Shown here: positions 21,673 to 35,300 of the stretch, one piece after another
Position numbering within the stretch: position 1 is the first letter of the stretch
Layout: every line of letters begins with the position of its first letter
Source: Onchocerca lupi
Taxonomy: Eukaryota > Nematoda > Chromadorea > Rhabditida > Onchocercidae
Assembly (NCBI GenBank): GCA_028564675.1
Contig: JAOVVO010000366.1
Coordinates: forward strand, 1-64,000
Length of the DNA: 64,000 nucleotides
Reading direction: 5' to 3'
Notes under the pieces: generated by a model
The model's database searches: none
Seen by the model: the letters and a program-made list of their open reading frames with translations, nothing else
Told to the model about the DNA's origin: nothing
Position numbers and translations under genes: made by a program

Positions 21673-24600
21673 TTCCATTTTTCTTTTTTTACTTGTTGTT
21701 GGTAATTTCATTAAACGTATGATTTATTCAGATAAATATTGTATTTCCATTTCAGTTTTAAGCGGGTTATTTTTGATTTGGAAGAAATTATTTTTGATGT
21801 ACATAGAATATTCTTAAAAAAAAATGGATGTCATCGAGCATTACGGATACTACATTTCATATTCTTTTCTTCATTTATTGTATGGTCTTACTATATATCA
21901 AACTCATGCCTTGTTAGGACTTAGTAGTTTCTGAAATTTATTAGTAATCCATTGCTTAGAGTGAAATTGAGGAAGTTAATGGAATTTGTTCACCAAAGCG
22001 AAATCTCGGACCAATAATGAAAAGGCTGGTAAAAAAATTCCGAAGAAAGTATATTTAGTTTCATAATTTTGAAATATAATTTGTAGAACAATAAAGACAT
22101 TTTCATATTCTTCATCACTTACTTTTTGCTTTGAGCAAAGCAGAATAAACTGAAAAACTGTTTTGAATGTAAATAATTGTTTATTTTAAGCTTTACGTCG
22201 TACGATGCTAAATTTTAGATTTTTTTTGTTAAAAAGCAACAATAAGCTATTTTTTTCAAAATCAGTTGATTTTCAGCCTTTCTAAGAAAGTTTTCCTTCT
22301 GAAAAAAACTTTCAGAACTTTTTTTCTGTGGAGATTTACACGAAAATATATCCGTTAGTAGTTCTTGGTTATGAAGTTTATTTTACCTTTGTGTGAAAAA
22401 GTTGATCTTCTTTCGATTTTAATTTCTAGTTCAGATTTGAAAAAAAAGAATCATCCTAAAATTGGCCCAGCTATATTCCCCTTTGGTTCAGTTTTCCATC
22501 AAGTGAAGATTCGGTTAGCTCTGAATCCATTTCGATCTAACATTTCAATTACTATTGCTGACGATGATTTTTTCTTTCCATATCTTCTTTCAATGCACTT
22601 TTGAATCTCTTGAAAAGAGCTTAAAGGATTTATCTTTAGTTGGGGCAAAAGTAATCACATCTTCCGATTCTTGATTCTATTCTGTTTATATAGCGATAAA
22701 AGTTATTTTTTAACTCTCTTGGAAATGAAGTAGAAAGAATTCTTAAAAAATTTAAGTACAACACTAGATGGCAAAGTTAACTATATTAATTATGGATTGG
22801 CTTTCATTTTGCACTTTTTCGCATAAGTCATACTATTTATTCTTTGGAATATGAGCAACTTATTCAGAAACATAAACTCATTACCTATTTAATAATTACG
22901 CCCATTGCTATGTTATTATTGGTTCTCACCAAACTGATACAGTATCCTGAAGAGAAAAAAAATCAACCATGATGACATTAATGATGATGACGTTGATGAT
23001 GATCATTTTTTGCATTGTCCTGATATTGATTTGACAAAAAATAAATGGTAGCTGCAGAGATCATCATCAATTTTATAGCATTCATTTCCCATCAACCAGC
23101 TTCCTTCTATTACAACAATATTTAAGAGAGAGGAATTCTTAGAAATGCAGGAAAATATGAAATATTTTCTTGTTGTTTATTATTTTTTTTTTCTTATTGC
23201 ATTGCAAGAAGAAGCTCAAGCAAAAACAAGTTCATTTTGCAATTAAAAAAAAAAGCGGCAATTTTTGTCATTTCAAATGTATAAGCAAAAACCAACAATG
23301 TTATGAAGAGTAGGACAAAATTAAAATCTACTTTCTCGATTGTTCCACTGCAATTCTGGTAGTTCTTGCAATTAACAACTTCTAAAATTATGTGTATACA
23401 TAGAAGAAAGACCATAAATTTGCATTTTTTTTTTTTTTTTTTTGTTTTTTTGGTTAAATCTCACATTAAAATCCCAAACATTAGTCGAAAAGGCAGTAAT
23501 CAAAAACTGATCAGAATAATGTCCAACAAAATTGATAAAAGCAAAGCCTATCAGCTTATAATTTATAAACTTTTAAGTCATCAAGTATTAAATAATTTTT
23601 GCAGTTTTTGTCAAATTATTGAATCAAATTACTTATAAAACAAATATTTCTGAGTCATTCCAAAATCGATCCAGATGTTTGTCAGATGAGAAAATTCAAA
23701 AGTAGATTTTAGGCATTGATCGATATGAGAGGGAACAAATACAAGATAAAGTAGAAGAAAAAAAGATAGTTGACATATAAAGCGTCTAACAAGAAATAAG
23801 TAATCGTCAATTTAATTGACATTCGACTGGGAAATATTCTCTTGCTTGAATCGAAAATAAAAGCAAAATAAAAATTTCACCGGAATTTCATATAGAATGT
23901 TTCTTTTTTGACTTAACAGAAAAAAATTAGAAACGAAATTATTTTTGAAATACAACGGAAACTTTCAAATAATAAGTGGATAAATTTAACAATGACAAAT
24001 AAGCAGTTCAGGAATTGCTATATCTCATATTTTTTCGTTATTAATCAGTAAGTGACTTTTGAAGTTGCATCATTGGATTTTCATAGTAAATTAATTTCAA
24101 CCTTAAATTTTACACATTCCTTAATTTATTTCTCAACAAAAATTCAAACTTGATTAGCTTATAGCAATATTGAATAAAATTTATTGATCTATGCAAAATG
24201 ATACTCGAAAATGACCTTTAATACGAAATTTCTGGCCTATTCAATTAATAGAAGGAAAAGATAAATAGGTATGAAAAAGTAAAAATTTGATTAAATTAAT
24301 TCAAAATTTTAGCTCAAAAAACAAACGTGAAATTGTTTGAAAGACAAATATTTCAAATCAAACTTGCTAGTGATAAGTAATTTTCAATGAAAAAATAAAT
24401 ATTATCAAATGAGACAACAATATTGGGAGATGAACGACTGGAAAAACCCTTCAAAATAAAACCCTGTGCATTATTGAATAGCATAATTAACATATAAAAT
24501 AAGAAAAATACAATTTACCTTGTCTAATTAATTAAAAAGACCTTGTTTACACACATATGTATATATATATATATATACCTTGTACAATATGACAATAAGA

Positions 24601-25142
24601 TGGATAACAATAGCCGATGCAAATAAAAGAGCAAAATTCGAGAAAATGCAAAAATTAATACCTTGTATAAAAGGAAAAAAAGTACAAATGACCCTGTTTA
24701 CAGTCCGGTTTTTTCACGATAGATAATTAGTTAATTAATTAATTAAATTCATTCATTCATTCATCTATCCATCATGTATTAAATAGCTTTATGGATATTT
24801 TTACAAAATTACTTAAAAGTGAATTTATTAACACTTGATGGAGATAACACGCATATATTTTTCAATTTTTCTTTCACAACAAATGAAATTATAATCAAGC
24901 CAAGAAAGTTTGTATCCTACTAGCAGTACTTAATACTGTATATCTTACAGTACTTAACATTCAATACTCTTAAAATACGGTACGCTTCTTTTTACCTTGT
25001 TACCATACCTATTTTAAATATTTTTCATATAAAATTCAGAAAATTGACTTCTTAGCAATTAAATCATCAGGTATCATGGAGATACAAACATACTTTCTTT
25101 GCTCGAAAAAATAAATTTACTAGTAGTGCGAAAATTTCACAT

Positions 25143-25205
25143 GCACGCACATACACACATACGCTCACATACACACACACACACACACATACACACACAT
25201 ACATG
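25143..25205 (+). repeat. (CA)n microsatellite, imperfect
   Basis: CA-rich tract with ACAC core and interspersed ATACAC units, about 60 bp. Confidence 0.9.
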
Positions 25206-26370
25206 ATATACATGCGAAGTAAGGAACAAAAGTATTGATAGAATTATTTTATGCCGAAATTGTTAAACTTTTCCAAATTTTTAAAGATTAAAGATTGAAG
25301 ATTCTTCAAATAGATTTTTTGCGAAAAAAAAAAAAAGATTTTTCAAAATAGATTTTTTGCATTTTTCACGACTAATATATTTAGCAAAATTGATATTCAA
25401 AATAAACTCTTTGATATTGAGAATGAATGTAACTTTTTCGGCACAAATTAGTACAATAAAATGCTAATTTAATCTTATTTTTTCATTCATCATTTTTCAA
25501 TCAATTTTACCATGAAACTATTTCAAAAATTCAATTTTTCCTGGTTAAAACTTGAAATTTATGAATAATTTTTTATAAAATTTATAATTGTTTCTATTCT
25601 ATTCGTTAATATAAATAGTAGGATTTTCGCAAAAATTTCATTAACATTTACCATGCATTAATTGAGATAATTTTGCGACATTTTGTTTCATCAAAAAAAA
25701 TTTCGAGTTTTAATTAAATTCTTCCAACAACAATCGCAGCAAAATATATTTATTATAGTCAGTTGTGAAGGATAATGTTTCAAGAAATGAATTAATGCAA
25801 TTTTTTTTTTTCGGGTGCTGATCTAAATTTAAAAAGAAATCTCATCTTTAGGAAATAAAATTTGAAATTATTTTTTTGGTTATCCTATTTTGGTATTATT
25901 TCAAATCTCGCAATTCAATTTTCATAATTTTAATATAAGATATTTCTCAAAATATTCAAATTCATACATGATTTTGTATAGCAATTGTCAATGGATGTAA
26001 AAAATAAATAATTTTAAGAAAGTTCAAATTTAAGTTTTGCTTTCCAATTTAAGAAATTGATCATTACAACCAATTTTCAATCATCAATAATAATTATATA
26101 ATACAAACTTCTGATACCATAATTAAGTGATACCATTATACATATTATTAAACTGAAGCTCGAGAATTTTAGTATTCAATTTTTAACATAAAAATTCTTC
26201 GGAATTTAAAACATTTCAATTTCTAAAACTTTAAGATGCAATGATACACATATATATATTTGCATATATATGCAAGCCTAGTTATATCTGGATTTGGCTT
26301 TGAGCCTGGATTACTAATTAATTAATTCATGGCTTTGAGCTTTTCAATTGTTATATTTCTGATGATATAT

Positions 26371-29300
26371 TCATGTATAATTGTTAGTGAGAAGAAAATT
26401 ACGTGGATTAAAACTGGCCAAATGATGGAAGGAAAGTGCACCAGCCGGAAATGGTACTGTTGGCGCTGGCTTATCCTTATTCTCCTTTTTATGCTTCATA
26501 CGACGATTCTGGAACCAAATTTTGACCTGAAATAGGAAAAACACTTAAATTGGTGCCATCATTGAGAATGGAGAGAAGGGAAACGAATGGATATTTTTAA
26601 ATTCGAAATTTCTACTTGCATGGAAATGAAAATTTGATGAGAAAAAAAAAGATTGAATTTTTAAATTACAAAAAGTAAAATTAACTTTCTCTTCAAACAT
26701 TTCTTATTTTTAAAAAATGCTCTAGACTTCAAAATAACTCAATTATGATTCAAATTAGGCCAAAAATATGTGTATGGAACTAAGCTAAAATATTATTTAT
26801 TGGGCACTTTTACAGCATCATAGAATAATTAGAATGGCGCTATTAATTAAAACTTGCTAAATTAATGAAAGCAATGAAGCAACAATAATTCGTTGTAGCG
26901 TTATTTTTTTATTCTCGAAAAGTTGATCAAGAATCTCAAAATCTTTTGTTTACTTTCATCTGTCATCGAAATTTTCTTTCTTCTGTTTTTACTTTTATCA
27001 TATCATGGAAAATTACAACATCTGTGATAAAAAAGCATTTAACCTAATGATTTTTTGCCTATTACTTCCACTTTTTAAATCAAAAAAAAGAAACAAAATT
27101 TACTTTACCAAGCTTCTGATAAAAGAATCAAGTAAATGAGGCATAAATGCAAAATTATATCAAATTATTGAAATTGCTTAGTTATTTAGTTGTATTTATC
27201 CCTTTTTTTCTTTGATTTTTGTGGAATTCGAATAATTTAAATTAATTCCAGATTTATTTTCTTTTAATCCAAAATAAATAACTAGCTTAGACAAAACTAT
27301 TGTTCAATCATTGAGCAAAATAATCTTTTGATGTGAAAAAACTACAAAATTAATACTTAAATATTTTTAAAATTTAAACTGCGTAAGTTATCAATTTTTG
27401 AATTAAATAAAAATTAAAATGACAATTAAAAATATGAACAATCATTTTACCGAATAATTCAACTAACCTGTCGTTCGGTTAACATTAGCGAATGTGCTAT
27501 TTCGATGCGCCTCTTTCGCGTCAAATATTTGTTGAAATGAAATTCTTTTTCCAATTCCAGTACTTGATTCCTAGTATATGCTGTCCGTTGACGTTTTTCA
27601 CCTCGATTTGAACCTAAATTTTAAGAAAAAAAATTAATTTTTTCAAAATAATTATACTTCAATTATGATAAAAAATTAACTATGCAACAAATCATAAATT
27701 TCTATGAAATTTGAATTCTATGAATTATAGATATGAATGATAATAATATGAATGTTATTAACAAAGTTGCTTATTATAATAATCATACATTTCAATTTTA
27801 AAAACATGTAATTTGTAATAAATTTTAGAATGATTCTATTATTAGCAAAGTTATATATTATTCTACTTTTTATAAAAGTTATCACATAAAAATATTATTT
27901 TGCTTAAAAATAACGATTTTTTACTTTTTGCTTTAATTTTAAAAACAACTCTAAAAGAGATGAAAATTTCTTGTGTGAAAGAAAAAAAAAAAAAAAACAA
28001 AAAATTGTATAATAAGATTGTTTTCTTTAACGATTATTTTATACAACAAATTTGAAATTTATATATATTATGAGTAAAATTTTGATAGTTTGAAAATCAA
28101 TGAAATATTTATTATGGAAAAGTTAAAAAAAAAAAAAAAAAGAAAAGAGAAAAAAACGAAGAAATATTTTACATCATGAATGTAATAATTCATGAAGCGA
28201 AAACAATTGCTTAGAATCATTACAACAAAAATTCGGATTCTCATCTTCTTTGTTCCAACAAAAATTTGCAACTTCTGGTAATAAATTATGATTTGCTTCT
28301 CTTTTTGTACCACATAAAACTTATATCTTTCCTATTTTTTCCACCTTTTCATTCTTCTTCACAAAATTTTTCCTTCAAATTTACTCGTTCGTCATTTTCT
28401 TCCCCGATCTTATCCTGATATATGTTATCTGCTCATCACAGAAACACAAATATTTTATCTTATGGTTAATCTTAGGAAGACGAAAAGAAGCTCGCTATTC
28501 AAATTTATTACCCAAATGTTCATAGACTATTATCAATTTCCCCCCATTCTTTCCAATCTTCCTCTTTCTTCCACCAAACCATCAGATCTCGAGCTTAAAA
28601 TTTATAGCATCTTCAATTTGCGCCATAAATTGTGGCATGCCTAACTTTGCAACAAATGTTTGTCAAATTTTTTAAATTTCCTCCTCGTCTCCCCCAAACA
28701 TTCTTACAAACTAATACTTCTAAATTTACTTCCTTTAAAAAACTTTATGAACTTATATATTTATCATATAAATATTACGTATAAAATTAAAGCTATGAAC
28801 TGATAAAAATTTATGATAATTTATGCATTACATTAATTTTACAGTATTCAAAATTATTCGATAAGTTTATGAAGTTTTTTTTTTTATATTTCGAAAGATT
28901 TGCATACCGAATTATAAAAAAAAAAAAAAATTTTTTTTTGTATTTATTTTCATAAATAATTCATGTAACAAAGAATGAAAATTAACTGGAAAAGATTAAT
29001 TTTTCTTGGAAAATATCTTTATCAACTTATAATTTCGTGCTAAAGATTGAAAAAAAAACTGTAAAGTTTTTTAATAGTTTCAATTTTAAATTGCAACCTT
29101 TTTAAGCCTATTTTATGCATTGGAGGATTGTTCGGCTTGAAGAAAACGATCCAATTCGATGGATAATACTCAGTGGGTGGTAAAATATCAAAAAAGATAC
29201 ACAAAAATGTATTCTCTGATTTTTATAAGATCAAAAAACATAAGCCGATTTGATTTTCTTTTTTGAAAATTTAAACCTTTCAATGTGACGAAACAATTCT

Positions 29301-32300
29301 TAGAATAAATACAAATTGACTTTCAATTTAAATGCGACAAGAAAAAGGAAATTTTTGTTTAGTGTCAAAAATGGTATTCATTATCGTTCATCACTTCTTG
29401 TTAGGAAAAAAAAGAAGTTTTTCTGGCAATTTTCTGATTTTTGAGATTTTAAACTGCACTGATTATCAGTAAACATGTTATCAATGTATTTTAAAGTTTT
29501 GAAAATTTAAAGTTAGTTTTAAAATTTAAAAAAAAAAAAAGATACAGTCTGCTCTTCTATCAAATCATACATCGCTGTAGAATTTGACACTTCTTATTTA
29601 CAATAACAGTTTGTAGAATGTAGTTTTAGACATTTATAATAATATTTGAAATAGAATGAAATGGATGACTTAATTTATTGCACTCATTTTTTTTAATTAA
29701 AGTTTTTTTTTCTTTTAAATCAATGAAAGTAATTAGTTGCTTATGTGTTTTCTACAAAAAAAAAAATTTAAATTACAAACTGTTACAGTCTAATTTATCT
29801 TTAATCTTTTAAATTATTTCTCAACAGATTATCGAATATTTGATCTCTGAACTTAGAAGACGATAATCACAAACATATGGAAATTTGAATAATATATTTG
29901 AAAGTACGTCATAATTATTATTATATTTTATTGTTTTTATTTATATTCAAATAAATTATTCATTTTAACTAATATTATAATCAATGAGATACTGATAAAA
30001 AAGAAAAAATACAAAGTTTTATGAGCTATTTTCATTATCCAAAAATTTCCGTAATTCTCTAATGTCAACGCATTGTCATGCTAAATTCATAATCAGTAAT
30101 CAAGATGTATAACTTAATAAATTTAGAAATAAAACTGATTTGTTTTTTTTTGAAATCGCCTGATCAATCGAAAAAAAAAGGATCTATTTTCTACCTTGAT
30201 AACTCAAACCCCATTCAACAAACAATATCTTTTTGCATAAACTTATTGAATTCGTTATGGAGAAATTCAAAATCAATTGAATTTATATTTTTTACCCTTT
30301 TATAAATAGAAAGAATTTTAAAATTAAATTATAAATTGTTTCGAATATTTTGTTAAATTTTCTTATATTACGAATAACTAAGAATCTCATACAATATTTC
30401 TAGAATCATGAGTATTTTTCATAAATTTGTAAGTTATGATCAAGGTCGATTGTTTACAGAAACGATATCTAACAATTAATATAGGATTGTATCCCTTGAT
30501 AAAAATCGAAAAAAGCAAATTTTTTTTTTCTTTAAACATGATAATAATTATAGGAAATTTTTAAATTTGAAATTCTTACATTTTTTTTCCTAGATTTTTG
30601 AATGCAAAAATTTTGTAAATTTTCAAAATTTCAAACCGACAAAAAAAAGTTGACTTTGGAAGTTTGAAAAGAATTATGTATGCGTGTATGTATGTATGTT
30701 TGTATGTGTATGTGTGTGTGTGTATGTGTATGCGTATGTTCAAAAGTGTCAGTTGAATGGATTTGGTAGTTCCCTTTGTCGGCAATTTTTCTCTGAAAAA
30801 TGCCGGCCCGATTTTGCGCCCACTCCGCAACAGTTGTTGCTCGCTCTCTGTTTGGTGGATGCCAAAACTAAAACAAAAAAAAAAAAAAAAAACTTGCTTT
30901 TCTTATCAATTTTCTGATCCGATTCAAAAATTCGATGATCCATTTCAATGATTTAAAATTTTATAATTAAACACAAATATACACATATACATACACACAC
31001 ACATAAACGTATATATTTCAAATTTAATTCAAATCAATAGTGAAATTAGTTTAAAATTCTCATTTAATTTGCCATTACTACTTACTTCTCTATCAAATTA
31101 ATCAATCAAAACAAAACTTATTCAAATATATTTGTAACATAAAATCTCAATTATTCACATAATACATATTATCATAAAATTTGAAAATTATTTAATACAC
31201 ATCCTACTTTAATTTAGTTTAACTAACATTACTAAATAACAATTTTCTCAAATTAATTGATATGTAATTTATCGGAATTTCTTGATATGAAACAAAAATT
31301 AAAAAACAAAAAAAAAATTTTTGTTAAATTTAATTTGATAAGTATTTCAATTTTGCAAATTATCTGATTTTGATAATGATTTAATCATTTTTTGCTAATT
31401 AATACTTAAAGCAAATGATAAGTTAATATAGAATTACAGTAGTTTTGAATGAAATTGTCTTCTTCATTGGTTAAATTTAATCTTAGCTACATTTTTATTT
31501 CAATTCTTCCTAAAACTAAGTGCACGAACGTTTATCGAAATGAAGAAAGTTTGGGAATAATAATTGATCAAATATGCTTTATGCAATACCGTAATTAATC
31601 ATTAGCGGTTAATCAAAGGAGAATACCGACTACTAAATGTTTCTGCAGATGTGAATTCTCTGCCTCTCTCCTCAATCCATCATCCTTCATCATCTTTTGT
31701 AAATAGCAAAAATGACAAGTTTGAGCAGCAAAAAAGAAAAAAAAAAAAAAGAGAAATTCTTTTTTTTGAATTGAACTTTACTTTTATTTTTATTTTTGCA
31801 ATTCTTCTATTTTTATTTTCAAAAAGAAATGCTTCATTTTTCTCTCGTTTTTTTCTTTTTTTCATTTCGTTGATTAATTAATTCATTATTGATTTATCGA
31901 TTAGTTCATAAAAAGTTTGTTAGATTAATTTAGGAATGATATATTTGCAAATTTTTTTTCTAATATTCAAAGTTATTAGTAATCCAAATACAAATTGATC
32001 ACTTTTCTAATAAATAACTTACAAGTTAACTTATCACTCATACAGTATTATTTTTGCATATTTAACGGACTGATAATAATAATAATAATAATAATAATGA
32101 TATATGGCTGATGATTAACAGTAGTGATCATTATTAACAAAGGTACAATGATTACTGATAATTAACAAGAGCAATTTTCAGGATTTTCAATTGATTGTTA
32201 CTTAAAGTAATTATGAAGTGGAAAAAAATCTATGATGAATCGATGTCAAATTTTATGGATGATCAAGAAAAAAAAAATCTAAATTTCAGCATGGAAATGA

Positions 32301-35300
32301 AGAAATTTTCATAGGTTAAACATGCCAAATGTTTCAAAACGAAATTTATTAATTAGCTTGAACTTATCACTGAGTTCTTATCAGTGGTCGAAAGATGTTT
32401 CCTTGATAAAGTAGAAGAATAAAACCATCATACTACTGTTGATATTTAGTGTAACTTATTTAACAATTCCAATGTAAAAAAATCAAATTTACCAAAAATT
32501 ATTATATTATTAATTGCTTTTGAAAGGAAAACTGATTCTCCATCTTTTTCGATTTAAAAAAATTCAAATCAAATTATAAATTTAACATTGATGAATTTCA
32601 TTCAGAAAAGGCTTAGAAGTCTTTTTTCCGCCCATTTTTATTTAAAAAATTTAAAACTGAAAAAAAATTATGTATTTCTAATCAATTAATCTTTTATATC
32701 TTCTTTATTTTCTTTTGAAATTTTTTTAAAAACATAAAATTGATATATTTCGTGTTTTTCTTTTTTTTTTTTTTTTTTTTCTAAATGAACATATGATATA
32801 TTTCGAAATATCAGCTTAATTTTAAATCTATAAAATTGAAGTTTTTCATAGAAATTTACATATATATATATTTATTTGAAATATGTGCAACAGATGTATG
32901 AATTTCGTTGCATTTTCAAAAATAACATTTTCTACAGTTTTGCGATAAATTATCTGTTCGCTAATATATTTCCCATTATCCTCCTCCATCTGGTACATCC
33001 AAGCGATCGCAATCATCAACAACAGTTCAGCGTCGCAGACGCCTGTTGCCATCAATAGCCAAATTTCGATTATAATTAATGATATACTGTAGTAGTAGAT
33101 CGATGAATCGTGGCATGTCTTCACCGATCATATTAATCATCGTGTATGTGTGTGCATACACATACACACACACACACACACACATACATACATACATTAA
33201 AATACGCTGAACTTAATTATTTATGCAAAATTTATTGTCAATCGGATAAAATATATATTTGTGGTTTTAATAAAATTTAAAATAAAATAGACAAAAATTC
33301 GATCATATTGATATCTTCGAGTATAGATAAATTATTTTAATCATTCATTTACATTTTAAAAAAAGAAAAAGGAAATTTCAAATTATTTAGACTTTCTTAA
33401 TTTTGTTAGAAAAAAAATTATACAAATAAATGAAATGTTAATTTGTTATCATTTCTTTAACCATAAAATTGGATTATCGGTTGAGGACAAATAATTTCTT
33501 TCACCATGAATCAATTTAATCAATTTTTTAATTTATTCGAAAAAAAACATTGAACAGATGGAAAAAAAGTTATGAAATTTTTCGTGCAAATATTAGGAAT
33601 ATTATCTCGAATATTTAAATCAGAATGATGCAGATAAATTATTACAGTAGGAAAGTATTAGTTGATCCAATCTTTGACCTTTCGTGATATGATTACATTA
33701 TAATAGCAACATTTCAGCTTGACTAAGTCCTTCAATTACTGTAATTTATCAAATATGAAGGAGAAACAAATTTTAACATATGCAAGTTTAGAATTAAACA
33801 AGCTGAACTAATTTTTATCATTTGTCTTATTCGACTTTTTCATTTCTAATTTAATAATGCTTTTTTTCGCTTTCTATTATCTTCATACAATATTATTAAG
33901 TGGCAAGTTTATTTTTAATGAATTTAAAAATCCAACATTGATTCGTTTATATATTTTGCAATAATTTTTAAAATGAAGCAGAAAGTGGCTGATTGAAGAA
34001 TCCACCAGACAACAAAATAAATTTAATTTAATCATTTCCAAAATATCAAAATTATAAATTAAAATGTAGATTTAAAATTTCATTTTAATCAAATTTCCTG
34101 CTTTTTCCTTCTAATGAAGCGACAAATGACAATTATAGAAAGCTAGAAAAAGTCATCTTATCATAATCTACTCTGATTTATGAGGTATAAAAAAAACATA
34201 TATCATTATTTAATTGTCGGTTGTTTCATTGTTTTATTCAGTAATTTGAGTTCAACTTTTCAAATGAAACTTTTGAACTTTGCAACCAACAAAAGCTTTA
34301 TTAATTGATAATTTCTATTAATATATAAATTTTAATTGGTAAAATTAAGTCAATCATTCACAAAAAAGACAAAATTTCAATTTAAAAATATATTTTTCGG
34401 TTTTTTAAAAATAATTCAGACTAGATTATCATTAAAAATATTTTATCATCGTAGTAGTACTTGGAAGGCGTGATATTGATTTACTAAAACAATATTTAGT
34501 TTAAATAAGTTTCTTTCTTCCTAATTGTTCACTTCTTCGTCGAACTGTTCAAAACATGCTAATATAGTTCAAGTTTAATAAAAATTTAAAAATATTCGAA
34601 TGAATTTAAAATTTATATTTGATTTCCATATCATTTAACTTAATTAATATTTATCAGGGAACATCATATTGTATATTATAAGATGGTATAATTTTACTAT
34701 AATTAATATTTTTAATACTTGAAATGAATTAAATTTCGCAAATAAATTGGATAAATTTACATATGTCTTGCGTATCTTAAATTAATGATAAGAGTGTCAG
34801 AAATGTTTTCTTAAATAGGAATTAATTTTAGTATGAATGTGAAAAAACATTATTTAAACAAAATATTGATCGTTAGAGATGAACAAAGAATAAAAATTGA
34901 AAATGAAAAGAGAAAATGGACACATTATGCTAAATTGATTAAAATGATCGTATACTTTGAAGAGGACTAAAAATGTAATGATTAATTATAAGATTTGATA
35001 ATTGTCTAAGAGATAAGAAAATATCCATTTATATGATGGAAAAAATGTTGAAAATGGAAATGTTAAAGGAAATGAATTATTACTTCAATATATGCAATCA
35101 TTTATTATGAATGTAGCTTAGAATATAGTATTTAATAACCTTTCAGGTATTCAACCAATAAGCTTAATGGCTTTTTTTTTTTTGGAAATATTTATGGAAA
35201 ATTTGCCGACAAAGCCATGAAGAAGTAAAATATCATTATTTATCAATGAGTAAGATGATAAGTTAAAAGAATGGTGTTAGTCTTCTATGAGAATAAGGTA

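Larger units (their letters stand above)
21567..26370. other. intergenic region between lig-4 and lin-39 (convergent 3' ends)
   Basis: About 4.8 kb holding the 3' UTRs of the plus-strand ligase gene and the minus-strand Hox gene. Contents: a 30-bp tandem duplication just after the lig-4 stop (21613-21672), an ATTC run (24750-24764), a cluster of ACCTTGT words (24461-25000), a (CA)n tract (about 25143-25205) and many A/T homopolymers. An open frame at 22365-22604 has no recognisable motif and is treated as chance. Confidence 0.6.

Noticed and set aside
22365..22604. 79-codon plus-strand frame downstream of lig-4
   Set aside because: No homology recognised, low-complexity Lys/Phe runs, no splice or trans-splice support.
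32846..33124. 92-codon minus-strand frame over the intronic island at 33000
   Set aside because: Inside the lin-39 intron with both-strand open frames; reads as chance openness of a balanced-composition island rather than a gene.
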